Below, one piece after another: positions 45,810-53,896 of a DNA stretch of 64,000 nucleotides. The notes beneath the pieces were generated by a model that saw only the letters and a program-made list of their open reading frames with translations, was not told the DNA's origin and searched no databases. The position numbers and the translations under genes were made by a program. Position 1 is the first letter of the stretch, and each line of letters starts with the position of its first letter. The stretch is taken from the NCBI RefSeq assembly GCF_000014805.1, contig NC_008570.1, forward strand, positions 3,105,001 to 3,169,000, given 5' to 3'. The stretch comes from Aeromonas hydrophila subsp. hydrophila ATCC 7966. Its GTDB lineage: Bacteria > Pseudomonadota > Gammaproteobacteria > Enterobacterales > Aeromonadaceae.

Positions 45810-47210
45810 TCAGACGTGGGCAAAAGACCAGATGGCGGGGATCAGGCTCAGCAACGTCACCCCGGCCAGCAGCCGTTCGCGCCCGCTGAGTCGCAGCTCG
45901 GCCCCCAGCTGGCGGCGGCTGTAGAGAAACAGCAGCAGACCCGGCCCGTAGAGCAGCAAGGAGAGCAGCAGGTACTCCACCCCGGCGGCGTAGAGCAGCC
46001 AGAGGCCGTAACCGCTCGATACCAGCGCTACCGCCCGCATCAGGCCATTGCCCTCCCCACGCAAGGAGAGCTTGAGCAGGAACAGACCGATCAACAGGTA
46101 TGGCACCAGGATCATCGAGGTAGAGATGAGCAGCAGGTTGGTGTAACCCTTGCCGAGCAGCCACACCAGCAGCAGACAGCCCTGCACCGTCAGGCTGGTG
46201 AGCCACAGCGATGCGATGGGGGTGCCGTTGCGGTTCTGGCGCCGGAAGATGGCCGGGAAGGCGCCGTGGCGCGTCGCGCTGAACGGCACCTCGGCCGAGA
46301 ACAGGGTCCAGCTCACGTAGGAGGCCAGCACCGAGACGATGAGGCCGACGCTGATGAGCAGCTTGCCCCAGGAGCCGGTCATCTGGGCCATCAACCCCGC
46401 CATGGAGGGGTTGGGCAGGGCCGCGAGCTCGGGGCGGCTCAGGATCCCGAGCGCCAGTACCGAGATGAGCACATAGAGCAGCAGTGCCAGCACCACCCCG
46501 AGCACGGTGGCCGTGCCCACGTCCCGCTTGTTTCTGGCCCGGGCTGACAGCACCGCCGCCCCCTCGATGCCGGTGAAGACCCAGAGGGTGATGAGCATGG
46601 TGTTGCGCACCTGCTCGGAGACCGGTGTCGCCAGGGTACTGCCCTGCTGATCCGCCGCAAAGGTGACCGGGTCGAACCAGTAGCAGGCGAACAGGATGAA
46701 CAGCAGCAGCGGCAGGCTCTTGGCCAGGGTTGCCACCAGGTTGAACAGGGCCGCCTGTTGCACGCCGCGGGCCACCAGCAGGTGCACCGCCCAGAGGATG
46801 CAGGACTCGCCGATGAAGGCCGCCAGGGTGTTGCCCTCGCCAAACCAGACCCGCTCCGGGGTGTCGACGAAACTGCCCAGCGCCGCGAAGGCGATCACCA
46901 GATAGCCCACCACGCCGATGGTGGCGCAGAGCCAATAGCCCCAGGCGGAGAAGAAGCCCACCAGATCGCCAAAACCGGCGCGGGCATAGCTGTAGATGCC
47001 ACCGTCAAGATCCGGCCTTAACCGCGACAGATACAGAAAACTCATGGCGAGCGCCAGGATGCCCACCCCGGTGACGCCCCAGCCGATCAGTACGGCGCGG
47101 GCGCCAGCCACCTCGGCCATGTTCTGTGGCAGGCTGAAGATCCCCGCCCCCACCATGGAGCTGAACACCAGCGCGGTGAGGGACCAGAGGCCGATCTTGC
47201 TCTCTTTCAT
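45810..47210 (-). CDS. APC-superfamily amino-acid permease (YdgI/ArcD-like)
   Basis: 466-residue twelve-helix permease. The N-terminus IGLWSLTALVFSSMVGAGIFSLPQNM is typical of basic amino-acid/antiporter-type APC proteins and resembles E. coli YdgI over its length (SARARNKRDVGTATVLG; NPSMAGLMAQM). It is not similar to MmuP by eye. It starts 9 bases after mmuM in the same direction, so the two are an operon behind the MetJ-type operator at 48188. This suggests import of S-methylmethionine or another sulfur amino acid; arginine/ornithine exchange remains the default family function. Confidence 0.88.
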   Translation of the reverse strand: MKESKIGLWSLTALVFSSMVGAGIFSLPQNMAEVAGARAVLIGWGVTGVGILALAMSFLYLSRLRPDLDGGIYSYARAGFGDLVGFFSAWGYWLCATIGVVGYLVIAFAALGSFVDTPERVWFGEGNTLAAFIGESCILWAVHLLVARGVQQAALFNLVATLAKSLPLLLFILFACYWFDPVTFAADQQGSTLATPVSEQVRNTMLITLWVFTGIEGAAVLSARARNKRDVGTATVLGVVLALLLYVLISVLALGILSRPELAALPNPSMAGLMAQMTGSWGKLLISVGLIVSVLASYVSWTLFSAEVPFSATRHGAFPAIFRRQNRNGTPIASLWLTSLTVQGCLLLVWLLGKGYTNLLLISTSMILVPYLLIGLFLLKLSLRGEGNGLMRAVALVSSGYGLWLLYAAGVEYLLLSLLLYGPGLLLFLYSRRQLGAELRLSGRERLLAGVTLLSLIPAIWSFAHV

Positions 47211-47219
47211 GGGCTCTCC

Positions 47220-48122
47220 TTAGCGCAACCGACTGCTCAGTGCCTGAATATGTTCCGGCCCGATGCCGCAGCAGCCGCCGATGAGGTTTGCTCCGACCCC
47301 GCGCCAGCGCTCGGCCCAGCCAAGGTAATCCAGCGGCCCCAGATCGGTGCGGATCTCGTCCAGCCCGTCGTTGGCGGTCGCTTCCTTGGGCTGGGGCGGG
47401 AAGGCGTTGGCATAGGCGCCGAGCCGGATGTCGCTGCGGTCCAGCGTCTGCAACGCGGCGCCGGCCACCTTGAGCGCCCCTTCGATCACCTCGGGCTGAC
47501 AGCAGTTGAACAGGATGGCGTCCACCCCGGCCGATGCCAGCGCGGTAACCGCATCGGCCACTCGCTCGCCGGAGCGCAGGGTTGGCTCGCCGCCCGGCGC
47601 CTCGTCCTCCAGGGTGAAGGAGACCCAGAACGGTTTGCCATCCTCGGGCAGCAGGGCCCGGATGGCCAGCGGCTCGGCGATGAGGCTCATGGTCTCCGCC
47701 AGCCAGAGATCCACGTGGGGGGAGAGCGCCCGAATAAGTGGGGTCGCCAGCTCGCTCACCCTGCCTGCGTCGAACAAGTCGGCGCGGTAGGAACCAAACA
47801 GCGGCGGCAAGGAGCCGGCCACCTGCACGCGACCCGGCTGCTCCTCGGCCACCTCGCGGGCCAGCTGACCGGCCAGCGCCGCCAACCCCTCCCCCTCTGC
47901 CACAAAGCGCGCGTCACCGATATGAAACGGCACCAGCGCATAGCTGTTGGTGGTGATGACCCGGGCCCCGCTCGCCACATAGGCCTGATGCACCTCGCGC
48001 ACCGTCTCGGGGGCCTCCATCAGGGCCAGCGCCGACCACTCCGGCTGGCGAAACGGCGCGCCCCGCCGTGCCAGCTCGCGTCCCATGCCGCCATCCAGTA
48101 CCCACAAATCCTTTGTATCCAT
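47220..48122 (-). CDS. mmuM: Homocysteine S-methyltransferase
   Basis: 300-residue cytosolic zinc enzyme that uses S-methylmethionine (or SAM) to methylate homocysteine, giving methionine. Zinc ligands are visible: FNCC (C207/C208) and IGGCCGIGPEH (C284, C285). N-terminal LDGGMGRELARRG is the family's substrate motif. It is the first gene of a two-gene unit with the APC permease. A promoter with TTGATG (48155-48160 region) and CAATAA-type -10 is overlapped by MetJ-type repeats just upstream. Confidence 0.94.
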   Translation of the reverse strand: MDTKDLWVLDGGMGRELARRGAPFRQPEWSALALMEAPETVREVHQAYVASGARVITTNSYALVPFHIGDARFVAEGEGLAALAGQLAREVAEEQPGRVQVAGSLPPLFGSYRADLFDAGRVSELATPLIRALSPHVDLWLAETMSLIAEPLAIRALLPEDGKPFWVSFTLEDEAPGGEPTLRSGERVADAVTALASAGVDAILFNCCQPEVIEGALKVAGAALQTLDRSDIRLGAYANAFPPQPKEATANDGLDEIRTDLGPLDYLGWAERWRGVGANLIGGCCGIGPEHIQALSSRLR

Positions 48123-48187
48123 CTCTGTCTCTCTGCGTGTCCCCGTCGTGACGGGTATTTATTGTGTTGAGTCAAAATAAGCCATCA

Positions 48188-48211
48188 AAACATCTAGACG
48201 GCTAGAATGCC
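48188..48211 (-). promoter_or_regulatory. MetJ operator (three met boxes) upstream of mmuM
   Basis: Three adjacent 8-mers match the met box AGACGTCT: AAACATCT (48188), AGACGGCT (48196, 7 of 8) and AGAATGCC (48204). They lie 66-89 bases before the mmuM start, next to a candidate -35 (TTGATG on the minus strand, with a 17-base spacer to an A/T-rich -10). Predicts repression by MetJ-SAM. Confidence 0.75.
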
Positions 48212-48340
48212 TTTTCATCATGACCCAAAGTAGAACAAGAGGCAATCGGGTGCTACGAACAAATCTGAACAAGCTCAGGGAGATAACGGCAAAGGAAGGG
48301 AGGTATGGCTGTTGAAGGCTCAACACCAGGATGAGAAACG

Positions 48341-48370
48341 ACAAGAGGCCACCCGAAGGTGGCCTCTTGT
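48341..48370 (-). terminator. Terminator of lipoprotein gene, UUCG-type loop
   Basis: 13-bp perfect stem ACAAGAGGCCACC/GGTGGCCTCTTGT. On the minus strand the loop is TTCG closed by C-G, a very stable RNA tetraloop. Followed by CGTTTCTC. Confidence 0.85.
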
Positions 48371-48391
48371 GGCGACAAGTGCACTGGCGGC

Positions 48392-48934
48392 TCAACGCCC
48401 GGCCAGTACCCGCTTGGTCTGTTTGACCCAGTCGGACACCCGACCCTGCTGGGGATACCCCTGCCAGATCTGCTCCCACTGGGTGGGGCTGAGCGGGCGG
48501 CCCAGCCGGCGCTGCACCCCGGCATAGAGGTAGTCGTGAGCCGTGGTGCGTGCCTGGGCCGAGGTGAGGAACTTGGCCACCGGATCGGTCAGGCGCACGT
48601 CCCGCATGCCGAGCAGCGGGTAGTCGCTGTGCACCGCCGCCAGCATGGTCTCGCGCATGGCCGATTCGATGTAGCCACGGGCAAACAGGGCGGTCACCGA
48701 CTCGAGCGATCCTTGATCCGGGCCGTGATACTCCTCGTCGAACACCGGGCTCGGCTCCGCCACGGCGCTTTGCACCACCGCATCCGGGTCCTGCTGCGGC
48801 ACGACCACGGCCGCCTTGGGGGCTGCCGGTTTGGCAACTGTGGTGGCCTTGCGCGGCGCGCTCTGGCTGCAGGCACCGAGTGCCAGGGCGAGCGCCACAC
48901 AGGCCAGCGCACGGGAATGAGACTGCATCTTCAT
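48392..48934 (-). CDS. Predicted lipoprotein of unknown function
   Basis: 180 residues. The N-terminus ALACVALALALGAC is a lipoprotein signal with lipobox LGAC (C22). A Pro/Ala/Lys-rich linker (about 25-60) precedes a helical C-terminal domain of about 110 residues (LESVTALFARGYIESAMRETML...). I do not recognise the family. ATG 48928 is a possible second start. It ends 19 bases before the YtfL-like gene's stop-proximal neighbour and is transcribed after it in the same direction, so they may share a transcript. Confidence 0.8.
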   Translation of the reverse strand: MKMQSHSRALACVALALALGACSQSAPRKATTVAKPAAPKAAVVVPQQDPDAVVQSAVAEPSPVFDEEYHGPDQGSLESVTALFARGYIESAMRETMLAAVHSDYPLLGMRDVRLTDPVAKFLTSAQARTTAHDYLYAGVQRRLGRPLSPTQWEQIWQGYPQQGRVSDWVKQTKRVLAGR

Positions 48935-48953
48935 GATTGCTAACTAGCTCCTT

Positions 48954-50273
48954 TTACGATTCCTGAGCGGGTTTCTCGGCCGGCGTGGGCTCGACCCGGG
49001 TGACCAGCAGCTGGTCAATCTTGTAGCTGTCGATGTCCACCACTTCGAACTTGTAACCGGCGTATTTGACCGAGTCGGTTCGCTTGGGGATCTTGCGCAG
49101 CATGTACATGATGAAGCCGGCGATGGTTTCATAATTCTGGTTTTCCGGGAACTCCTCGATGTCGAAGGCGCGCATCACGTCGGAGATGGGGGTCACCCCG
49201 TCCACCAGCCAGGAGTTCTCGTCGCGCTGCACGATCTGCTCTTCCACCACGTGGGTAGCCCACTCGCCCATGACGGTGCTCATCAGATCGTTCATGGTGA
49301 CGATCCCCACCACCAGGGCGTACTCGTTCATCACCACGGCAAAATCGCCCCTGTGGTTCTTGAAGTACTCCATCGCCTCGTAGAGGTTGAGGGTGTCGGG
49401 GATGATGATGACGTTCTGCACCAACGAGCCGCTATTGAGATCGATGCTCTGGCCGCTGATGACCCGGATCAGCAGTTCCTTGGAGTCGACGAAGCCCTTG
49501 ATGCTGTCGAGGTTGTGGTCACACACCAGGAACTTGTTGTGGGGGTGTTCGGCAATCTTGGCCTTGATGCTCTCCTCGCCCTCTTGCAGGGTGAAGTAGA
49601 TGAGGCTCTCGCGCGCGGTCATGGCGGAGGTGACGCCGAGGGACTGCAGCTCGAACACGTTCTCGATGAGCTGGTGCTCCTCGCGCTGGATGACGCCCGC
49701 TTCGGCGCCCGCATCCATCACCGCATAGATGTCGTCGGAGGTGATCTCGTCGTTGCGCACCATGGAGATGCGCAGCAGGCGAAACAGGCCGTTGGCCATG
49801 CCGTTGAACAGCCACACCAGCGGCATCAGCAGGGTGACGCACAGCAGCATGGGGCGCACCACCACCACGGCGATCCGCTCCGGCATGGTCATGGCGAGGC
49901 GCTTGGGCATCAGATCGGCGATCAGGATGAACATGCCGGTGACGAACACGAAGGAGGCTGCCGAGCTGATCTCGCCCAGCCAGGGCCCCTGATAGAACTC
50001 GGAGATGAACTCCTTGATGGCCGGGTTCAGGGCAGACTCGCCCAGGATACCGCCCAGGATGGCGACGGTGTTGAGCCCGATCTGCACCACGGTAAAGAAG
50101 TTGCCCGGCTGGGCCTGCAGTGCCAGTACCTTTTCGGCATGGCGGTTGCCCTCGTCGGCCATCACCTGCAACTTGATCTTGCGGGAGGCGGCGAGGGAGA
50201 TCTCGGAGAGAGAGAAGAACACGCTGCCGGCGACCAGCAGCATCAGGAAAAATAAACTATCGGCAAAACTCAT
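48954..50273 (-). CDS. ytfL: CNNM/CBS-domain membrane protein (YtfL/PaeA-like)
   Basis: 439 residues. An N-terminal CNNM domain with about four hydrophobic helices (to about 150; FSLSEISLAASRKIKLQ, VQIGLNTVAILGGILG), a CBS pair (about 200-330), and a C-terminal CorC/HlyC domain (ENSWLVDGVTPISDVMR...FEVVDIDSYKIDQLLVTRV). It is very close by eye to E. coli YtfL, which has been reported to export cadaverine/putrescine (PaeA); related CNNM proteins handle Mg2+/Co2+. Substrate here is inferred only. Confidence 0.92.
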   Translation of the reverse strand: MSFADSLFFLMLLVAGSVFFSLSEISLAASRKIKLQVMADEGNRHAEKVLALQAQPGNFFTVVQIGLNTVAILGGILGESALNPAIKEFISEFYQGPWLGEISSAASFVFVTGMFILIADLMPKRLAMTMPERIAVVVVRPMLLCVTLLMPLVWLFNGMANGLFRLLRISMVRNDEITSDDIYAVMDAGAEAGVIQREEHQLIENVFELQSLGVTSAMTARESLIYFTLQEGEESIKAKIAEHPHNKFLVCDHNLDSIKGFVDSKELLIRVISGQSIDLNSGSLVQNVIIIPDTLNLYEAMEYFKNHRGDFAVVMNEYALVVGIVTMNDLMSTVMGEWATHVVEEQIVQRDENSWLVDGVTPISDVMRAFDIEEFPENQNYETIAGFIMYMLRKIPKRTDSVKYAGYKFEVVDIDSYKIDQLLVTRVEPTPAEKPAQES

Positions 50274-50427
50274 GATTAACCTATTGCAACAGCCGCCTTA
50301 GCACAAGACGGCAAACTGGGTCCGGGGGACCGGACCGTGAGTCAATCCGGGACTCACACAGGGGGCATATTCTAGCAGAAAAGCGCCAAGCGGGTGGCGA
50401 TATCTTGCACTGACTGAAAAGGCAACA

Positions 50428-50452
50428 AAAAAGGCGCTCAAAGCGCCTTTTT
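50428..50452. terminator. Terminator downstream of phoU
   Basis: 11-bp stem AAAAAGGCGCT/AGCGCCTTTTT with 3-base loop; A- and T-runs on either side. It ends the pst-phoU transcript. Confidence 0.9.
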
Positions 50453-50465
50453 ATTCATTTCAGAC

Positions 50466-51176
50466 TCACCCTTTCCCCAGCAGGGTGCCCAGATCGTCCG
50501 CCTTGGTGTGGCGCACGTCCTTACCCTTGACGTAGTAGACGATGTACTCGCAGATGTGCTGGCAGCGATCCCCCACCCGCTCGATGGCCCGCGCCGCCCA
50601 CAGCACGTTGAGCACCTGGGGGATGGTGCGCGGATCTTCCATCATGTAGGTCATCAGCTCGCGAATGATGGACTCGTACTCCCGGTCCACCTTGTCATCT
50701 TCCTTGTAGACCGCCAGCGCCGCGTCCAGATCCATGCGGGCGAAAGCGTCCAGCACGTCGTGCAGCATCTTGATGGTGCGGCGCCCCATGTTCTCCAGCG
50801 ACACCAGCGGCGGCTGCGGCTTGTTGGCGTTGTCGGTCAGCATGCGGGCGATCTTGTCCGCCACATCGCCGATGCGCTCGAGATCGGTGATGGTCTTGAT
50901 GATGGCCATCACCAGCCGCAGGTCGGAGGCGGTAGGCTGGCGCTTGGCGATGATGCGGGTGCACTCCTCGTCGATCGCCACTTCCATGGCATTGACCTTG
51001 TGGTCGTTGGCGACGATCTTGCGCGCCGCGTCCAGATCCTGATCGTGGATCGCCGCGATGGCGTCGGTCAGCTGCTGCTCTACCAGCCCGCCCATCACCA
51101 GCACCTGGTTGCGCACGCTCTCGAGCTCGGCATTGAACTGACCGGAGATGTGTTTGTTGAGGTTCATATTGTCCAT
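50466..51176 (-). CDS. phoU: Phosphate-signalling regulator PhoU
   Basis: 236-residue cytosolic protein of two three-helix PhoU repeats with E/D-xxxD metal motifs ([13 protein letters not shown] and [12 protein letters not shown]). It couples PstSCAB transport state to PhoR, keeping the Pho regulon off in high phosphate. AAGGA lies about 9 bases before the ATG at 51176. It is the last gene of the pst operon; its first 65 bases including the ribosome-binding site are imperfectly repeated 81 bases upstream. Confidence 0.95.
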   Translation of the reverse strand: MDNMNLNKHISGQFNAELESVRNQVLVMGGLVEQQLTDAIAAIHDQDLDAARKIVANDHKVNAMEVAIDEECTRIIAKRQPTASDLRLVMAIIKTITDLERIGDVADKIARMLTDNANKPQPPLVSLENMGRRTIKMLHDVLDAFARMDLDAALAVYKEDDKVDREYESIIRELMTYMMEDPRTIPQVLNVLWAARAIERVGDRCQHICEYIVYYVKGKDVRHTKADDLGTLLGKG

Positions 51177-51278
51177 ACAAATAATCCTTGATGCTCCGAG
51201 TATGCCTTAGTCGTTGAACTGACCGGTAATCTGTTTGTTGATGCCCATCTTGCTCATCTCAATAACCCTTGTTGCACC
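51133..51278 (-). repeat. Imperfect 65-bp duplication of the phoU translation start
   Basis: Bases 51214-51278 repeat 51133-51197 (period 81), roughly three quarters identical. Both contain AAGG(G/A)TTATT, an ATG, and AACAAACA(G/C)AT followed by ACCGGTCAGTTCAA or TCCGGTCAGTTCAA. The upstream copy encodes a 16-residue ORF (51207-51257 with stop), the downstream copy begins phoU. Confidence 0.85.
51207..51257 (-). CDS. 16-residue PhoU-N-terminus-like leader ORF
   Basis: Peptide MSKMGINKQITGQFND, then stop, compared with Pho[20 protein letters not shown]. It has its own AAGGG about 9-12 bases upstream, in the same spacing as phoU's AAGGA. It lies between pstB and phoU. Either a relic of a truncated phoU duplication or a short upstream ORF that tunes phoU translation; no direct evidence for expression. 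Confidence 0.4.
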   Translation of the reverse strand: MSKMGINKQITGQFND

Positions 51279-51286
51279 AGCATCCC

Positions 51287-52105
51287 TTAGCCGTAACGAC
51301 CGGTGATGTAGTCTTCAGTCTTCTTCTTGGCCGGGGTCGTGAAGATGGTGTTGGTGTCCGAGTACTCGATGAGCTCACCCATGTACATGAAGGCAGTCTG
51401 ATCAGAGACCCGCGCAGCCTGTTGCATGTTGTGGGTCACGATCACCACGGTGAACTGGCTCTTGAGCTCGTTGATCAGCTCCTCGATGGTGAGGGTGGAG
51501 ATGGGGTCGAGCGCCGAGGTCGGTTCATCGAGCAGCAGCACTTCCGGCTCGATGGCGATGGCACGGGCAATCACCAGTCGCTGCTGCTGACCGCCGGAGA
51601 GGCCGAAGGCGTTGTCGTGCAGACGATCCTTCACCTCGTCCCACAGGGCTGCGCCGCGCAGTGAGCGCTCGGCCGCCTCGTCCAGGGTGCGGCGGTCGTT
51701 GATGCCCTGCAGGCGCAGGCCATAGACCACGTTCTCGTAGATGGACTTGGGGAAGGGGTTGGGGCGCTGGAACACCATGCCCACCTGACGGCGCAGGGCA
51801 GAGACATCCACGCTCTTGTCATAGATGTTGTGACCGTGCAGCTGGATTTCGCCCTCGATGCGGCAGATCTCCACCAGGTCGTTCATCCGGTTGATGCAAC
51901 GCAGCAGAGTGGACTTGCCGCAGCCGGAGGGGCCGATAAAGGCGGTGACCTGGCCCTTGGGGATCTTCATATTGACGTTGAACAGCGCCTGCTTGTTGCC
52001 GTAATACAGGTTGAGATCCTTCACTTCCAGCGCGGTCTGCTCCGGGCTCAGGTTGAGCAGGTCAGTCGCGGTGTGCTGGCTGGATGCGGTCGTTACGTTG
52101 ATCAT
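51287..52105 (-). CDS. pstB: Phosphate ABC transporter ATP-binding protein PstB
   Basis: 272-residue ATPase that powers PstCA. Walker [11 protein letters not shown]-loop [17 protein letters not shown] (PstB-specific), signature [15 protein letters not shown], Walker [15 protein letters not shown]-loop VTHNM and the PstB end [17 protein letters not shown]. GAGG precedes the ATG. It is third in the pst operon. Confidence 0.97.
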   Translation of the reverse strand: MINVTTASSQHTATDLLNLSPEQTALEVKDLNLYYGNKQALFNVNMKIPKGQVTAFIGPSGCGKSTLLRCINRMNDLVEICRIEGEIQLHGHNIYDKSVDVSALRRQVGMVFQRPNPFPKSIYENVVYGLRLQGINDRRTLDEAAERSLRGAALWDEVKDRLHDNAFGLSGGQQQRLVIARAIAIEPEVLLLDEPTSALDPISTLTIEELINELKSQFTVVIVTHNMQQAARVSDQTAFMYMGELIEYSDTNTIFTTPAKKKTEDYITGRYG

Positions 52106-52171
52106 CTGTTACCTCAAAATCTGTCGGTGGCGGCGGGCACTCTCATTGCCCACGGCCGGAACGCTTGGCTA

Positions 52172-52192
52172 GCAGGGAACCCCGTTCCCTGC
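52172..52192 (-). other. Intercistronic hairpin between pstA and pstB
   Basis: A perfect 9-bp stem GCAGGGAAC/GTTCCCTGC with a CCC loop in the 109-base gap, no T-run. It could stabilise pstCA mRNA or attenuate before pstB. Confidence 0.6.
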
Positions 52193-52214
52193 CCGTCTCT
52201 GTGGTGCTGGTCTA

Positions 52215-53864
52215 TCAATGTTCCAGCGACCGGAATTTTTCACGCAAGTGGTTGCGGATACCGATGGCCGTCAGGTTGAGGCCGACGATCACCGTCACCA
52301 GCAGGAAGGAGGTGGCATAGACCAGGGGGCGCGCCGCCTCGACGTTGGGGCTCTGGAAGCCGACGTCATAGATGTGGAAGCCCAGGTGCATGAACTTGCG
52401 CTCCACGTGCAGGTACGGGAAGTTGCCGTCCATCGGCAGGGTCGGCGCCAGTTTCACCACCCCCACCAGCATCAGCGGCGCCACTTCACCGGCTGCCCGG
52501 GCGATGGCCAGGATGAGGCCGGTCATGATGGCCGGGCTTGCCATCGGCAGCACGATGCGCCACAGGGTCTCGGCCTGGGTGGCTCCCAGTGCCAGCGAGC
52601 CCTGGCGGATGGTGCTCGGGATCCGGGCCAGCCCCTCTTCGGTGGAGACGATCACCACCGGCAGAGTCAGGATGGCCAGGGTCAGCGCCGACCAGATGAC
52701 GCCAGGGGAGCCAAAGGTCGGGCTCGGCAGCGCTTCCGGATAGAACAGCTGGTCCAGCGAACCCCCGAGGGTGTAGACGAAGAAGCCCAGACCGAACACG
52801 CCGTACACGATGGAGGGCACACCCGCCAGGTTGATCACCGCGATGCGGATGATCTTGGTCAGGCTGTTCTTGCCCGCGTATTCGTGCAGGTAGACCGCCG
52901 CCACCACGCCGAGCGGGGTCACGATGATCGCCATCAGGAACACCATGAAGACGGTGCCGAAAATGGCCGGGAACACCCCGCCCTCGGTGTTGGCCTCGCG
53001 CGGATCGTCGGAGACGAACTTGCCGATCTGGTGGAACCAGTAGCCCACCTTGGCCGGCAGACTCATGTCGTTGGGCCACACCACGTCCAGCACCTTGGAC
53101 ATGGGCATGGTCACCAGCTCGCCGCGCATGTCCTTGACCGTGATGCTGTCTCTGTCCGCCTGGGCACGCAGGGAGAACAGCTCTTTTTCCAGCACCTGAT
53201 AACGGTCGTTGAGGGCCTGACGCTCGCTCGCCAGCTCGGCTTTAAGCTGATCGGTCAGCTTGTCGTCCAGCTCGGCCTTGCGCTCTTTGAGGCGCAGCCG
53301 CTCCAGTTGATAGTTGATGCTGCCGATGTCCCCTTTTTGCAGATCGTCGGCCTGCTCGGAGAGGCCGTTGGCCCGAGCCAGCACTCGCTGCAGGGCAGGA
53401 TGCAGGTTCTCGGTCAGCGCCTTGCCATCCTCTTTCACCCCGACGATGTAGCCGTAGAAGTTGCCGTTGGTGGCACGCTCCACCATGGCCAGCTCGGTCG
53501 GCAGGCTCTGGGACTTGATGTCGGTCTCCAGTACCCAGCGAAAATCCAGGTCGACGAACTCGCGGTTGCCGGTCTTGACCAGATAGCGGGTCAGCAGCTC
53601 GCGCTCTTCCCCCTCCAGCGGCAGGCCGGCGGCCCGCAGCCGCTCTACCGGCACCAGCTCGCGGTCGTTGATTTCGCCGATCAGCACGCTCTTGTTGCCC
53701 TGGGCGTCTTCCAGTTGCCACTCATAGATGGGATGGGGCCAGAAGTAGACCAGACCACGCCAGCCGATCAGCAGCAGCAGCCCCAGTACCGCTACCAGAC
53801 TCAGGCTGACGGCGCCGCCGGTCATCCAGATCCAGGGGGCCCCCGATTTAAACCACTTACCCAT
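52215..53864 (-). CDS. pstA: Phosphate ABC transporter permease PstA (long form)
   Basis: 549 residues from the ATG at 53864, with GAGGA about 8 bases upstream. The N-terminal TM helix (about 12-36) is followed by a periplasmic insert of about 250 residues with an extended Lys/Glu coiled-coil-like stretch (LERLRLKERKAELDDKLTDQ). The permease core then has GTVFMVFLMAIIVTPLGVVAAVYLHEYA and an EAA-type ALGATQAETLWRIVLPMA. E. coli PstA is about 296 residues; long forms are typical of Vibrio/Shewanella/Aeromonas relatives. Confidence 0.95.
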   Translation of the reverse strand: MGKWFKSGAPWIWMTGGAVSLSLVAVLGLLLLIGWRGLVYFWPHPIYEWQLEDAQGNKSVLIGEINDRELVPVERLRAAGLPLEGEERELLTRYLVKTGNREFVDLDFRWVLETDIKSQSLPTELAMVERATNGNFYGYIVGVKEDGKALTENLHPALQRVLARANGLSEQADDLQKGDIGSINYQLERLRLKERKAELDDKLTDQLKAELASERQALNDRYQVLEKELFSLRAQADRDSITVKDMRGELVTMPMSKVLDVVWPNDMSLPAKVGYWFHQIGKFVSDDPREANTEGGVFPAIFGTVFMVFLMAIIVTPLGVVAAVYLHEYAGKNSLTKIIRIAVINLAGVPSIVYGVFGLGFFVYTLGGSLDQLFYPEALPSPTFGSPGVIWSALTLAILTLPVVIVSTEEGLARIPSTIRQGSLALGATQAETLWRIVLPMASPAIMTGLILAIARAAGEVAPLMLVGVVKLAPTLPMDGNFPYLHVERKFMHLGFHIYDVGFQSPNVEAARPLVYATSFLLVTVIVGLNLTAIGIRNHLREKFRSLEH

Positions 53865-53896
53865 TGTCGATTCCTCGGTCCTTTCAGAGCAGCCCA

